A DNA stretch of 64,000 bases from CAMCXE01 sp036520615 (lineage in GTDB: Bacteria > Pseudomonadota > Gammaproteobacteria > Pseudomonadales > Cellvibrionaceae). The notes below the pieces were generated by a model. That model did not search any database. It was not told where the DNA came from and worked only from the letters and a program-made list of their open reading frames with translations. How positions within the stretch are numbered: position 1 is the first letter of the stretch; each line of letters begins with the position of its first letter. The DNA is taken from positions 1 through 64,000 of the forward strand of contig DATDJI010000092.1 in the NCBI GenBank assembly GCA_036520615.1, written 5' to 3'. The position numbers were made by a program, and so were the translations under genes. Below, in pieces: positions 9,080 through 18,526 of this stretch.

Positions 9080-10027
9080 CTAATCGCGCATACCCGATAA
9101 AAATTCATCTCGATCGACTATAGCGCCGCGATGCTGAATTACAATTCGCGCACAGCGGCTACCGTAACCCGCAGCAATTGCCGGGCTAATATTATTAAAT
9201 CGTGAATATAAATAACCGGCATTAAAGCTATCACCCGCAGCGGTAGTATCAACTACGTCTGCAACCGCAGGCACAGGCACCTCACCCGTTGTATATTCTG
9301 TTTGCGTAGTTCGGCAAGCAATACGCACAGGGTTTGGCCCACATTTTAATACCACCTCCAATACGCCCGCAGCTTTACAGCGTTGCAGTACTTGGTTAAA
9401 TTCGGCATTACCCCACAGGCGCGCGTAATCATCATCAGTTAACAGTGCAATGTCGGCACATTCAAGAGCACTTTGCATAGCCACTTGTGCGTGATTTTGA
9501 CTCTGCCACAAGGCTTGGCGATAATTATTATCGAATATTACGTGTCCACCATTGCGGCGATATTCCGTGAGTAACGCAAATAATATTGCTCGCGCTTGCT
9601 CAGTTAAAATCGCCAAGGTAATGCCGCTAAAATATACGTTGGAAGCATTTTTCAGTTGAAGCTTAAATGCATTTAATGAGGCTTCATCGGCGAACATTTC
9701 CCGCGCGGGGGATTGGTTACGCCAAAAAGTAAAATTGCGCTCGCCATTGGCTTGATTGGCAATCATATATAAACCGGGAGTGCGCCCGGCAACATATTCA
9801 ACACCCGCACAATTAAGGCCTTCGGCGCTCATCGTAGCAACAGCTTGTTGACTATAAGGGTCATCCCCCAAACGAGTAAAATACGCTACCGACGCACCCA
9901 ACCGCGCCAAATAAATTGCCGTGTTATAGGTATCCCCAGCAAAACCAAGCGTCATTAGATTTTTTTTACCGCCCGCACCGGCTGGTGCCAACTCAACCAT
10001 CACCTCGCCCACTGAAAGAATCTGCAC
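9080..10027 (-). CDS. kdgK: 2-keto-3-deoxygluconate kinase (PfkB family)
   Basis: The 315-residue sugar kinase phosphorylates 2-keto-3-deoxygluconate to KDPG, the entry point to the lower Entner-Doudoroff pathway. The PfkB signatures are present: an N-terminal GGKKNLMTLGFAGDTYN segment and the ATP/catalytic motif DTTAAGDSFNAGYL with D260 and catalytic D266. Substrate assignment rests on the neighbours manD, uxaC and uxuB, which produce its substrate. It is transcribed divergently from uxaC across a shared regulatory region. No KDPG aldolase gene is in the window. Confidence 0.88.
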   Translation of the reverse strand: MQILSVGEVMVELAPAGAGGKKNLMTLGFAGDTYNTAIYLARLGASVAYFTRLGDDPYSQQAVATMSAEGLNCAGVEYVAGRTPGLYMIANQANGERNFTFWRNQSPAREMFADEASLNAFKLQLKNASNVYFSGITLAILTEQARAILFALLTEYRRNGGHVIFDNNYRQALWQSQNHAQVAMQSALECADIALLTDDDYARLWGNAEFNQVLQRCKAAGVLEVVLKCGPNPVRIACRTTQTEYTTGEVPVPAVADVVDTTAAGDSFNAGYLYSRFNNISPAIAAGYGSRCARIVIQHRGAIVDRDEFLSGMRD

Positions 10028-10335
10028 GATTCATAACCTCTAATAAATTTTTAATTGCCAAACAATTACGCTTGCCCTAGCAAACTACCCGTTATTATCC
10101 CGGTTCTGGCAGTGTGTGCAAAGCCAATTATTAAAGCCTGCGTTAAAAACTCCGGAACAGCGAGGCGAGCGCAACGATTTTGATAATTCTCGACCATTAT
10201 TAATCAATTTAATCCGCCCGCCGGTTCTGGATTGCACAAAACTGCGGTATTATCCGCTGCTTTCATATCACTAATTTTGTTTTCATTTATTGGTGACTCT
10301 GCCAGTTTCAGCCTTTGCTAATAGGTGATGGTTCT
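10028..10335. promoter_or_regulatory. Divergent kdgK-uxaC control region
   Basis: This 308-bp region lies between the divergent starts of kdgK and uxaC. The decamer CCGGTTCTGG occurs twice in direct orientation (10100-10109 and 10221-10230), and TTGCCAAACAATT at 10055-10067 resembles a motif upstream of manD. These are candidate regulator sites; I could not match them to ExuR, UxuR or KdgR consensus sequences. Confidence 0.35.
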
Positions 10336-11763
10336 ATGAATTCCCAAGCTGCACAAACCTTGTCATTAAATCCAGACCGATTATTTTCATCTGATCCAGT
10401 GCAACGAGATATAGCTCGGCGCTTATACCAAAGCATTAAAGATTTGCCCATTGTTAGTCCGCATGGTCATACCGATCCTAGCTGGTTTGCCGATAATGCA
10501 CCCTTTAGTAATGCAAGTGAATTGTTGATCCGCCCGGATCATTATGTATTTAGAATGCTCTACAGCGTGGGTATTCCGCTTGAAGCACTTGGCATTAATG
10601 CAAAAGACGGCACATCAGTAGAAACGGATGCAAGAAAAATTTGGCGTCTACTGGCCGATCATTATTATTTGTTTCGCGGCACACCTTCGCGTATGTGGCT
10701 GGATCACGTATTTCAATATGTCTTCGGTTTAGATATTTGCTTAACGCCTGCAACTGCAGATATTTATTTTGACCACATCAATGCAAAACTTGCTACGCCC
10801 GAATTTCTACCTCGCGCGCTGTTTGAACGTTTTAATATTGAATGCCTTGCTACCACCGAATCGCCACTTGATGATTTACGCCATCACCAAAAAATTCAAG
10901 CCAGCGGCTGGAAGGGTCGTGTAATTACCTCCTTCCGCCCGGACCCAGTAATGGATCCTGATTTTGAAGGTTTTTTACCTAACCTTAAGCAATTGGCTGA
11001 ACTTACTCGCGAAGATACGTTTAATTTTAATGGCTATTTAAATGCATTGCGTCAGCGTCGTGAATACTTTCGTACACTAGGCGCTACCGCAAGCGATCAC
11101 GGTCATGCCACTGCATTAACTGCTAATCTCAGCCGCAGCGAAACCGAAGCGTTATTTGCACTTGCAATCGAGGGAAAATGTACACCACAGCAGGCAGAAT
11201 TATTTCGCGCGCAAATGTTAACGGAAATGGCGGCTATGAGTTTGGATGACGGCCTGGTTATGCAGATTCACCCCGGTTCGTTCCGCAATCACAACGCTAA
11301 TGTATTTTCCCGTTTTGGTCGCGACAAAGGGGCAGACATTCCTACTTCAACAAATTTCGTCCAGGCGTTGAAACCTTTATTGGATAAGTTTGGTGGCGAA
11401 GCCAATTTATCCATCATTTTATTTACCTTGGATGAAACCGCTTATAGCCGTGAACTCGCCCCCTTAGCTGGGCATTATCCATGTTTAAAACTAGGCCCGG
11501 CCTGGTGGTTTCACGATAGCCCGGAAGGCATGCGCCGCTTTCGCGAACAAACAACCGAAACTGCTGGTTTTTATAATACTGTTGGCTTTAACGACGATAC
11601 TCGGGCATTTTTATCTATCCCTGCGCGGCACGATGTGGCGCGACGAATGGATTGTGTATTTTTGGCGCAACTGGTTGCAGAGCATCGTATCGGCGAAGAT
11701 GAAGCCCATGAATTAGCAGTAGATTTAACCTATAACCTGGTTAAAAAAGCTTACAAACTTTAA
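10336..11763 (+). CDS. uxaC: Glucuronate (uronate) isomerase
   Basis: The protein has 475 residues from ATG 10336, which is preceded by an AGGTGAT ribosome-binding site at 8-nt spacing; a TTG seven codons earlier is less likely. UxaC interconverts D-glucuronate and D-fructuronate (and galacturonate and tagaturonate). The amidohydrolase-like metal site SPHGHTDPSWF, the segment HPGSFRNHN and the C-terminal GFNDDTRAFLSIPARHD match the family, and the length is close to the 470 of E. coli UxaC. It is followed 59 bp later by uxuB, which uses its product. Confidence 0.95.
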   Translation: MNSQAAQTLSLNPDRLFSSDPVQRDIARRLYQSIKDLPIVSPHGHTDPSWFADNAPFSNASELLIRPDHYVFRMLYSVGIPLEALGINAKDGTSVETDARKIWRLLADHYYLFRGTPSRMWLDHVFQYVFGLDICLTPATADIYFDHINAKLATPEFLPRALFERFNIECLATTESPLDDLRHHQKIQASGWKGRVITSFRPDPVMDPDFEGFLPNLKQLAELTREDTFNFNGYLNALRQRREYFRTLGATASDHGHATALTANLSRSETEALFALAIEGKCTPQQAELFRAQMLTEMAAMSLDDGLVMQIHPGSFRNHNANVFSRFGRDKGADIPTSTNFVQALKPLLDKFGGEANLSIILFTLDETAYSRELAPLAGHYPCLKLGPAWWFHDSPEGMRRFREQTTETAGFYNTVGFNDDTRAFLSIPARHDVARRMDCVFLAQLVAEHRIGEDEAHELAVDLTYNLVKKAYKL

Positions 11764-11822
11764 TTTTATTTGCGCTGACTTTTTAATTCTAACCGTGCTT
11801 ACTCGCAATTCTGAGACAATTC

Positions 11823-13292
11823 ATGCAACGACTTAATGCCGAACTTTTACCCACTATTACCTGTGTAAAACCTGCCTATAACCGCACCACGTTAAAACCC
11901 GGCATAGTGCATTTGGGTATTGGCGCTTTTCATCGTGCGCACCAAGCATTTTACACTGATGCCGTGATGAATTTAAGCGGTGGAGATTGGGGCATTATTG
12001 GTTGCAGTCTGCGCTCAGATGCAGTTAAACACCAACTCGAACCGCAAAATGGGCTCTATACAGTGCTTGAGCGCGGCACCGAAAATACGCCGCAGATAAT
12101 CGGCTCTGTAATACAGGTATTAGTTGGTCCCCAAAACCCAGCAGCGATTATTGCAGCGATTGCGTTACCCAGTGTTAAATTAGTAACTCTTACGATTACG
12201 GAAAAAGGCTATTGCCACCTACCCTCCTCCGGTACGTTAAATTATGACCATGCCGATATTCAACACGATATCGATAATATTAATAGCCCAAAATCTGCAC
12301 CGGGTTTTTTAATAGCAGGTTTATTGCAGCGCTTTTTAAATAATCTCGAACCAATCAGTATTCTAAGCTGCGACAACTTACCCCATAACGGAGCAGTTAC
12401 CCGCGCAGTAGTTATTGACTTAGCTAAACAAATAAATCCTGAGCTTGCTCAGTGGATTACAGACACTATTAAATTCCCCGGCACTATGGTCGATCGTATT
12501 GTGCCCGCCACCACCAAAGCTGATGTGCAATGGCTGGAGAATAATATGGGCTATCACGATGAGGGTTTAGTCGTTGCCGAGCCTTTTAATCAATGGGTTA
12601 TTGAAGATAATTTTTGCAACCAACGGCCAGCGTGGGAAAAGGTAGGTGCGCTGCTAGTAAAGGATGTTGCTGCCTACGAAACCATGAAATTGCGCTTGTT
12701 AAATGGTAGCCACAGCCTACTTGCCTACGCAGGCTTTATGGCAGGTTACGAGACAATTTATCAAGTGATGCAGGACCCTGCTTTTGTGGCATTAACGCGT
12801 AAATTTATGGCCAGCGCAGCGAGCACATTAGATGTGCCGCAGAATTTTGATTTAATTCACTATCAGCAACAATTAATTGAGCGCTTTAGCAACCCCGGTT
12901 TACAACACCGTACCGCGCAAATCGCTATGGACGGCTCACAAAAAATACCGCAACGCTGGTTAAATAGTTTGCGTGATTTAGTAAATAATGGCGCCAATAC
13001 CGAATTATTTACTTTTGCGCTGGCTGCGTGGATGCGTTATTTACACGGTGTGCATGAGAACGGGCAGATCATTTCTGTGTCAGATCCTCTTGCCGGGCCT
13101 TTAATGAAAATTGTGCAAGAAAATATTGATCAGTATCCTGCAATCGTTAAAGCATTTTTTGCATTTGAGCCAGTGTTTAGCACTGATCTGCGCATTAATA
13201 CACTACTTATAGCCGATACAAGTAAGTGGCTAAGCCTTATCCATGAAGTCGGCATGAAACAAGCAGTTGTACATTTTCTTGCTAATACTTAA
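11823..13292 (+). CDS. uxuB: Fructuronate reductase / mannitol dehydrogenase family
   Basis: The 489-residue polyol-dehydrogenase-family enzyme reduces fructuronate to D-mannonate with NADH. The N-terminal dinucleotide-binding segment (IVHLGIGAFHRAHQAFY), the TITEKGYC strand, LSCDNLPHNG and the catalytic KLRLLNGSHSLLAY (Lys followed by Asn and His) are all seen. Length fits UxuB (486). Tagaturonate reductase UxaB and mannitol dehydrogenase are related alternatives, but pairing with uxaC and a mannonate dehydratase favours UxuB. It is probably co-transcribed with uxaC. Confidence 0.88.
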   Translation: MQRLNAELLPTITCVKPAYNRTTLKPGIVHLGIGAFHRAHQAFYTDAVMNLSGGDWGIIGCSLRSDAVKHQLEPQNGLYTVLERGTENTPQIIGSVIQVLVGPQNPAAIIAAIALPSVKLVTLTITEKGYCHLPSSGTLNYDHADIQHDIDNINSPKSAPGFLIAGLLQRFLNNLEPISILSCDNLPHNGAVTRAVVIDLAKQINPELAQWITDTIKFPGTMVDRIVPATTKADVQWLENNMGYHDEGLVVAEPFNQWVIEDNFCNQRPAWEKVGALLVKDVAAYETMKLRLLNGSHSLLAYAGFMAGYETIYQVMQDPAFVALTRKFMASAASTLDVPQNFDLIHYQQQLIERFSNPGLQHRTAQIAMDGSQKIPQRWLNSLRDLVNNGANTELFTFALAAWMRYLHGVHENGQIISVSDPLAGPLMKIVQENIDQYPAIVKAFFAFEPVFSTDLRINTLLIADTSKWLSLIHEVGMKQAVVHFLANT

Positions 13293-13320
13293 TAGATATA
13301 ATTTGTATAAGTGCGGAAAT

Positions 13321-14163
13321 TCAGCCGTAGAAATTCTCTGCTAATTTCTCAGAGGTAATTTTGCGATGCGTATAAATATCAAACCGACAGGATTTCCCTT
13401 CCAACGTTAAATTTACGCGTGCGTCTGATAAAGCAGGTGCTAGGCGTGGACGTTTCACCACTACACGGCACCAGGCTTTTTTCAGTGCCTGTGTAAAGAG
13501 TTCTGCACTGTCATCATCCTTACCAATCAACGTATGAAATAACTGCATTTCTTTTTTAACTGCTGCAGTTTTTTGCCGTTCGGGGAACATTGGGTCAAGG
13601 TACACAACCGGATAAAATCCAGCGTAGGACTGTAAATACTCAATGCTGTTGCCGGGTATTAATTCGATTCGCCGCACAATTTCTAATAATTCCGCATCAA
13701 ATTGTTCCGCATATAAACGCGCACGGATTAAAGCATCAGCTAATAGCACATAAGCAACTGGTGAGCGCTCCATCAACGTAACTTTGCAGCCCAGACAAGC
13801 CAGTACAAAACTATCGCCACCTAAACCTGCCGTAGCGTCAAAAACATGCGGCGCGAGCTTGCCAATGAGGCCCACGGCTTTGGCAATCATTTGCCCTTGG
13901 CCGCCACCGAACTTGCGCCTATGCGCAGCCCCGCCAGCGGTAAAATCTAATTTTAACGGTTTATAATTGGCGTGTTCACAGGCGTGCAACTGTACACCCT
14001 GCTCACTAAATTCCACGATATAGGCACAATTTAACGGCATTGATGTTTGTATAGGTGTATTTAATTGATCGCTACAATAAAGAGATAAATCACAAGTAGC
14101 TGGCTTGTTTAACCACAGGCCGACATTAGAAGAACTATTAAAAAAACTATTAGCAGAACTCAT
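13321..14163 (-). CDS. rsmJ: 16S rRNA (guanine-N2)-methyltransferase RsmJ
   Basis: The 280-residue SAM-dependent methyltransferase matches RsmJ (YhiQ), which methylates G1516 of 16S rRNA. Visible motifs are GGGQGQMIAKA, the SAM-binding DATAGLGGDSFVLACLG and the acceptor-site YLDPMFPERQKTA, followed by VVKRPRLAPAL. The N-terminal 70 residues are longer and less conserved. Its start overlaps the end of the upstream ATP-grasp gene by 4 nt, so the two are translationally coupled. It is the last gene of a four-gene operon. Confidence 0.92.
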   Translation of the reverse strand: MSSANSFFNSSSNVGLWLNKPATCDLSLYCSDQLNTPIQTSMPLNCAYIVEFSEQGVQLHACEHANYKPLKLDFTAGGAAHRRKFGGGQGQMIAKAVGLIGKLAPHVFDATAGLGGDSFVLACLGCKVTLMERSPVAYVLLADALIRARLYAEQFDAELLEIVRRIELIPGNSIEYLQSYAGFYPVVYLDPMFPERQKTAAVKKEMQLFHTLIGKDDDSAELFTQALKKAWCRVVVKRPRLAPALSDARVNLTLEGKSCRFDIYTHRKITSEKLAENFYG

Positions 14164-15134
14164 TGTGCAGCGAAATGCTCACGGGCGTAGGCAACTCGCT
14201 CTAAATTCGTATAGCGGTCGATTTTTTTTAATTGTTCTACTGCCTGTAAACGCGGTAACAAACCAGCTTTATTGGCTATTTGAATTGATAAACCCGGCCG
14301 GGCATTAAGCTCTAATAATAATGGCCCCAGTTCGCGATCTAAAACTAAATCCACGCCTAAATAGCCTAAACCGGTCATATCATAACAGCCGCAGGCGAGC
14401 TCTAATAACTCTTGCCAAGCGGGGACCTGCAGAGCAGATAATTCTTGTTGTGTATCTGGATGTACTTTTATATTTACACCATTTTGAATGGCATTGACTG
14501 CAGCGCCAGTTTTAATATCAATGCCTACACCAACTGCACCTTGGTGTAAATTAGCTTTGCCGCCGGAAGCTTTACAAGAAAGACGCATCATCGCCATAAC
14601 CGGAAAACCGCAAAACACAATTACACGCAGATCGGGCACACCTTCGTAGGTAAACGCTTGCATGCGCTCATCCGCATGAATAAGTGTTTCAATTAAAGCG
14701 ATATCAGGCTTGCCACCTAAGGAAAATAATCCAGCCAAAATATTGGAAATATGCCGCTGCAAATTTTCAGTACTGACTACTTGCCCATTGGCTTTGATAA
14801 ATCCGCGCTCATCGCGGCCGGTAATAACAATAATGCCTTTACCTCCGGAGCCCTTGCAGGGTTTTATGCAAAACCCAGTGAGGGAATTAACCAGAGATTC
14901 GAGCAAAATAATATCGTGCTGGTATTCAATAGCCCCCACAAGGCTCGGCACACGTATTGAATATTCTTCTGCTAGGCGTTTGGTTTCTAATTTATTATCC
15001 ACTAGAGGATACAAATGCCGAGGGTTATACCGGGCAATGTACGAATGGTTGCGACGGTTCATACCCAATAAACCTTGCCGGCTTAATTGGCCATAGGCGG
15101 TGCGGCCCCAAAGCTTGGCAAGTGCAGCAAACAT
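14160..15134 (-). CDS. Alpha-L-glutamate ligase-like ATP-grasp protein
   Basis: The 324-residue protein has an ATP-grasp fold related to RimK: KPCKGSGGKGIIVI (nucleotide loop), a YEGVPDLRVIVF strand and the C-terminal metal and nucleotide site LGVDLVLDRELGPLLLELNARPGL. ATP-grasp ligases of this type join a carboxylate to an amine through an acyl phosphate, often adding glutamate or an amino acid to peptides or proteins. The substrate here is unknown. It sits between a 7-TM/transglutaminase-fold protein (1-nt overlap) and rsmJ (4-nt overlap), a grouping seen in other proteobacteria where the ligase and membrane protein are neighbours. Confidence 0.82.
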   Translation of the reverse strand: MFAALAKLWGRTAYGQLSRQGLLGMNRRNHSYIARYNPRHLYPLVDNKLETKRLAEEYSIRVPSLVGAIEYQHDIILLESLVNSLTGFCIKPCKGSGGKGIIVITGRDERGFIKANGQVVSTENLQRHISNILAGLFSLGGKPDIALIETLIHADERMQAFTYEGVPDLRVIVFCGFPVMAMMRLSCKASGGKANLHQGAVGVGIDIKTGAAVNAIQNGVNIKVHPDTQQELSALQVPAWQELLELACGCYDMTGLGYLGVDLVLDRELGPLLLELNARPGLSIQIANKAGLLPRLQAVEQLKKIDRYTNLERVAYAREHFAAQ

Positions 15135-16648
15135 TAGGATTGCCGCTCAACAAACGGTTTAAAACGGCGCAATTCAGTTAAGCGATAACCGGTGTAATTA
15201 CCACACAATAAAACCGCAGCCATAAATACAAACTGCAAACCTAAAAAATTAAAGGTTAAGTGGCGTACTAGATTATTGCTCATAACTGCATAGGCCAACA
15301 CTGCAACAAACAAACTACCGCCCACTTGCGCAAGCACTTCGCTCGGGCCCTCTTCTTCCCACAAAATCGAAATGCGCTCAATGGTCCAACTTAAAATAAT
15401 CATAGGGAAAAAGGTAATCTTTAAGCCTTCGGTGAGGCCTAAGCGATAAGCTAAGATGGCAAATATGGCGATTAGAATAATTACCGTAATAATTACGGCC
15501 GAAATCCGCGCCACTAATAAAAGATTATGACGAGATAAATAAGAGCGAATAACCAAACCTACGCCCACAATTAAACTAAAACCAATTAAGCCGGGCACCA
15601 GATTGGTTTGAATAAATGCCATAGCAATTAATACCGGCATAAATGTACCTGAGGTGCGAATACCCACTAAAATGCGCAAAAACACCACAATCATGACGCC
15701 CATAGGTATGAGCAATATGCCTTTAAACAGCGCCTGGTCTTCCAGCGGCAAAGAGTGCACGGAAAAATCCAATAAATTGCGCTCGGAAAGATTTTTCTCC
15801 CGCAATACTCGGCTAACCGGCACTTCCTGTTTAATAATAGAAAAATGCACCTTCGAGCGCGAACCGCCGGATAAATCTAATAAGGCGCCGGCATGAGCCT
15901 GCCAAATGAGTTGATTGGTGTGTTGCCCTTGCTCAGCAGTTTCAATATTAAAAAGCTGATAGCGATCGTTTTCAAATACTTGTAAAACGCTGGTTAGACT
16001 TTGGCGCCTGCGGCCATCTTCTAAATTGAGTACTAAGACTTCCCGCGCGGGCACTCCAGCTTGATTGAGCAAATCCACCAACCAAACGACACGTTTTTGC
16101 GAATGATTTAATAACTGCGCCAGCTGAGTTTGCGTATTAAATTCATTAATTAATTCCCGCGCGAGCGTATAGGCATCGGCTGAACGTGAGCGTGCGCGAT
16201 CTAATAATTCTTTAGCAGCAGCAGCTTGCGGGCCGGTATGGGAGACCAACCGCAACGCGGGTGGCAGCGCCTGATTCCCACCAAGTGATTCGGGTTTAGC
16301 CACCATATCCACCTGGTAATAAAGGGTTTGCTGACCGGACGCCTGGCGAATTGACCACTCCGCCCGGCGCGCACCGCCTTCATCTACAAATGCCAAGCCA
16401 AATCCAGGGCTTGCCGTGCGTTCACTTAAGCGCTCAAACCCGGGTTGATCATCGGGCGTCGCAAACGAGGCTTTTACCGGTGCATCCTGGCTTTCAAATT
16501 CCACTTTTGCCTCGATAGACCAAATCGTACGCTGCTCGCCGGGTAACCATGGCACTTCAAAATTAACGTGTCGGTAAACACTCAGCGCGACGCCCAATAT
16601 TAATAAGAGTACGGCAAGTACATAGACGGATGAGGGGCCGGTCTTCAT
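15134..16648 (-). CDS. Inactive transglutaminase-like protein fused to a 7-TM domain
   Basis: The 504-residue protein starts with a membrane anchor (VLAVLLLILGVALSV). A long periplasmic part (about residues 30-300) includes a transglutaminase-like fold (HSQKRVVWLVDLLNQAGVPAREV). About seven hydrophobic helices follow (about 300-490). The transglutaminase nucleophile Cys is not present at the expected position, in line with the family description of an inactive transglutaminase domain. It probably binds a peptide or envelope ligand and passes a signal or substrate to the cytoplasmic ATP-grasp partner. It overlaps the genes on both sides (4 nt and 1 nt). Confidence 0.82.
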   Translation of the reverse strand: MKTGPSSVYVLAVLLLILGVALSVYRHVNFEVPWLPGEQRTIWSIEAKVEFESQDAPVKASFATPDDQPGFERLSERTASPGFGLAFVDEGGARRAEWSIRQASGQQTLYYQVDMVAKPESLGGNQALPPALRLVSHTGPQAAAAKELLDRARSRSADAYTLARELINEFNTQTQLAQLLNHSQKRVVWLVDLLNQAGVPAREVLVLNLEDGRRRQSLTSVLQVFENDRYQLFNIETAEQGQHTNQLIWQAHAGALLDLSGGSRSKVHFSIIKQEVPVSRVLREKNLSERNLLDFSVHSLPLEDQALFKGILLIPMGVMIVVFLRILVGIRTSGTFMPVLIAMAFIQTNLVPGLIGFSLIVGVGLVIRSYLSRHNLLLVARISAVIITVIILIAIFAILAYRLGLTEGLKITFFPMIILSWTIERISILWEEEGPSEVLAQVGGSLFVAVLAYAVMSNNLVRHLTFNFLGLQFVFMAAVLLCGNYTGYRLTELRRFKPFVERQS

Positions 16649-17472
16649 GGTTTAGCCTTGACTTCAAGAGGCTGGGTAAATTTCAGCGATACATCAACTA
16701 CAGCAACATCTTGTAAAAATCGGCGTCCGAGCAAAATGGGGTAATTCATTTCGGCGCGATTGGTCAGGGTAAAATCCACTTCATCTTCCATATGGCCCAA
16801 GCGCATACGCAAGCGCACCACTGGACGAGCGTCTAATTCTTCCGCCGAGGCTTGGCGAATCTTCGCATTGCGCGCCAAAGGAGCCTCAAACTCCTGCTCT
16901 TTTGCGTTAATACCCTGCTCGCCTTCGGCGTTTACCTGCATCGTAAAGCGCACCCAATTTTTACCGTCGCGCTCGAAGCGTTGGATTTTAGTTGCGTGAA
17001 TAGACGATAGAGTCGCGCCTGTATCCACGCGAGCTTTAAGCCTTTTATTTAGGGCTTCAATCCACACCCACTCCACACGGCCGATAATTAATTTGGACGA
17101 ATCCTTGTTGGGCTCGGGTTCTGGCTTGGTTTCTTTACGGCTTTTTTTACTGGGCGGTTCGGTCGCGCTCGCAAGAGTCGTCATACTCGCAGGGGCGGGT
17201 GAATTATTTAAACTGAGGGTACTTAACTGCATGTTAGTCATGCGCACCTGCCCGGCCATATCGGCCAGAGCCTGGGCGACTTCTGTTTGCTGCTGGACCA
17301 GCTGACTAATGTGCTCAGACTGGGTTTTAATTGCTTGTTCTTGATTGGAAAGCGCCTGGGCTTGGTGCACCTGCCCCTCAGTCAACTGATTTATTTTGAC
17401 ATCGTTGGCCGCACAGCCGCAGTTCGACAGCAATAACAGGCTTAACAAGGTGGCAAGAAATATATGTGTCAC
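16645..17472 (-). CDS. Retropepsin-like protease of the ATP-dependent zinc protease family
   Basis: The 275-residue protein begins with a lipoprotein-like signal (LLLLSNCGCA, lipid acceptor Cys near residue 19). A predicted coiled coil rich in Gln, Glu and Ala (about 25-85) and a Ser/Lys/Glu linker follow. The C-terminal protease-like domain (about 125-275) carries the active-site signature KARVDTGATLSSIHA, in which DTGA is the retropepsin aspartate motif, and the LLGRRFLQDV strand. It is the first gene of the operon with the 7-TM protein, the ATP-grasp ligase and rsmJ, overlapping the next gene by 4 nt. The protease substrate is unknown; an envelope location is inferred from the signal. Confidence 0.8.
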   Translation of the reverse strand: MTHIFLATLLSLLLLSNCGCAANDVKINQLTEGQVHQAQALSNQEQAIKTQSEHISQLVQQQTEVAQALADMAGQVRMTNMQLSTLSLNNSPAPASMTTLASATEPPSKKSRKETKPEPEPNKDSSKLIIGRVEWVWIEALNKRLKARVDTGATLSSIHATKIQRFERDGKNWVRFTMQVNAEGEQGINAKEQEFEAPLARNAKIRQASAEELDARPVVRLRMRLGHMEDEVDFTLTNRAEMNYPILLGRRFLQDVAVVDVSLKFTQPLEVKAKP

Positions 17473-17712
17473 TTACGATACCTAGGCATTTTGCAGCCAG
17501 AAAAGTGGGCCAAATACGGCCTTTTAGGGCGCGGCAGTATAGAATGCCCCTGCCAAGCTGTGAACCGCCATCACTTATTATTTAGGTAATGCACAACGCT
17601 AAGTCTGCCCAATCACGTTTTTTTTAGGTGTTGCGCAGGTTCGCAATCGCGGCAAGCGAGTTTATACGTTCGCGCCATCAGTATCTTATTCCTGTGGAGA
17701 ATTTTTACAGCT

Positions 17713-18366
17713 ATGCCCAAACCTCTTTTAGCGGTTATTTTCGATCACGACGGTACGTTGGTCGATTCCGAACCCGTCCATCACCGCTGCTGGCAAGAAG
17801 CCATAGCACCCTATGGTGCACACTTTGCGCTGCATGATTATGTAACCCATTTAACCGGCATTCCCTCTGCCAGCTCAGCACAGTGGATTATTGACCGGTT
17901 TAATTTACCGATAGATGCCCAGGCGCTGTATGCACAGAAACAAAAACATGTTGATACATTTTTGCGCAGCGATGCCTTTCCTCTCATGCCCAATGCCGAA
18001 GAGCTAGTGCGCTTTTGTTTTGAGCACGGGTTAAAACTTGCAGTGGCTAGCGGCGCGGGCAAAAAAGAAATCACGCACTCGCTAAGTGCACACGGTTTAG
18101 ATCGTTGGATTGACGTGGTAGCGAGTAAAAACGATGTAGCCAGCAACAAGCCTGCGCCGGACGTATATCTACTAGCTCTGCAACGTTTAGGCATTAATGC
18201 TGCGCATGCCATTGCCGTTGAAGATAGCAATGCCGGTGAAGCCTCTGCACTGGCTGCTGCTCTAACCTGTGTGCGCCTGCGCCCTTCGCGCGCGCATGAA
18301 CAGGTTATTGGTGTTCAATCACTTAAGGACGCACAGAACTGGCTCGAACGTCATTTAAACAATTAG
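17713..18366 (+). CDS. HAD-superfamily hydrolase (phosphoglycolate phosphatase / beta-phosphoglucomutase-like)
   Basis: The 217-residue protein is a subfamily-I HAD enzyme. Motif I is FDHDGTLVDSEPVHH (the first Asp is the nucleophile), motif II lies in LAVASGAGKKE, the Lys of SNKPAPDVYLLA is motif III and VEDSNAGEASALAA holds the motif IV acidic residues. A helical cap domain lies between about residues 17 and 85. Substrates of this group are small sugar phosphates; the exact one cannot be told from sequence. It stands alone between the protease operon (divergent) and the Hpt/HD-GYP gene. Confidence 0.85.
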   Translation: MPKPLLAVIFDHDGTLVDSEPVHHRCWQEAIAPYGAHFALHDYVTHLTGIPSASSAQWIIDRFNLPIDAQALYAQKQKHVDTFLRSDAFPLMPNAEELVRFCFEHGLKLAVASGAGKKEITHSLSAHGLDRWIDVVASKNDVASNKPAPDVYLLALQRLGINAAHAIAVEDSNAGEASALAAALTCVRLRPSRAHEQVIGVQSLKDAQNWLERHLNN

Positions 18367-18526
18367 CCGGTTTTTGCTCGCAACTAAAACTATCTAGCAA
18401 GATGATACAAATAACGCATACCCGCATGAGCATGGACGATAAGAAATACTGCGAACTCGGCAAGCATGGTTAATTGCAACTAAACTGCTGAGGCAACCTG
18501 CATTTGGAAGAAGGAGGCGCCCGGCC

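Noticed and set aside
14160..15134. RimK ribosomal S6 modification ligase
   Set aside because: The ATP-grasp fold is related, but the gene context (7-TM inactive transglutaminase, protease) belongs to the separate alpha-L-glutamate ligase-like family.
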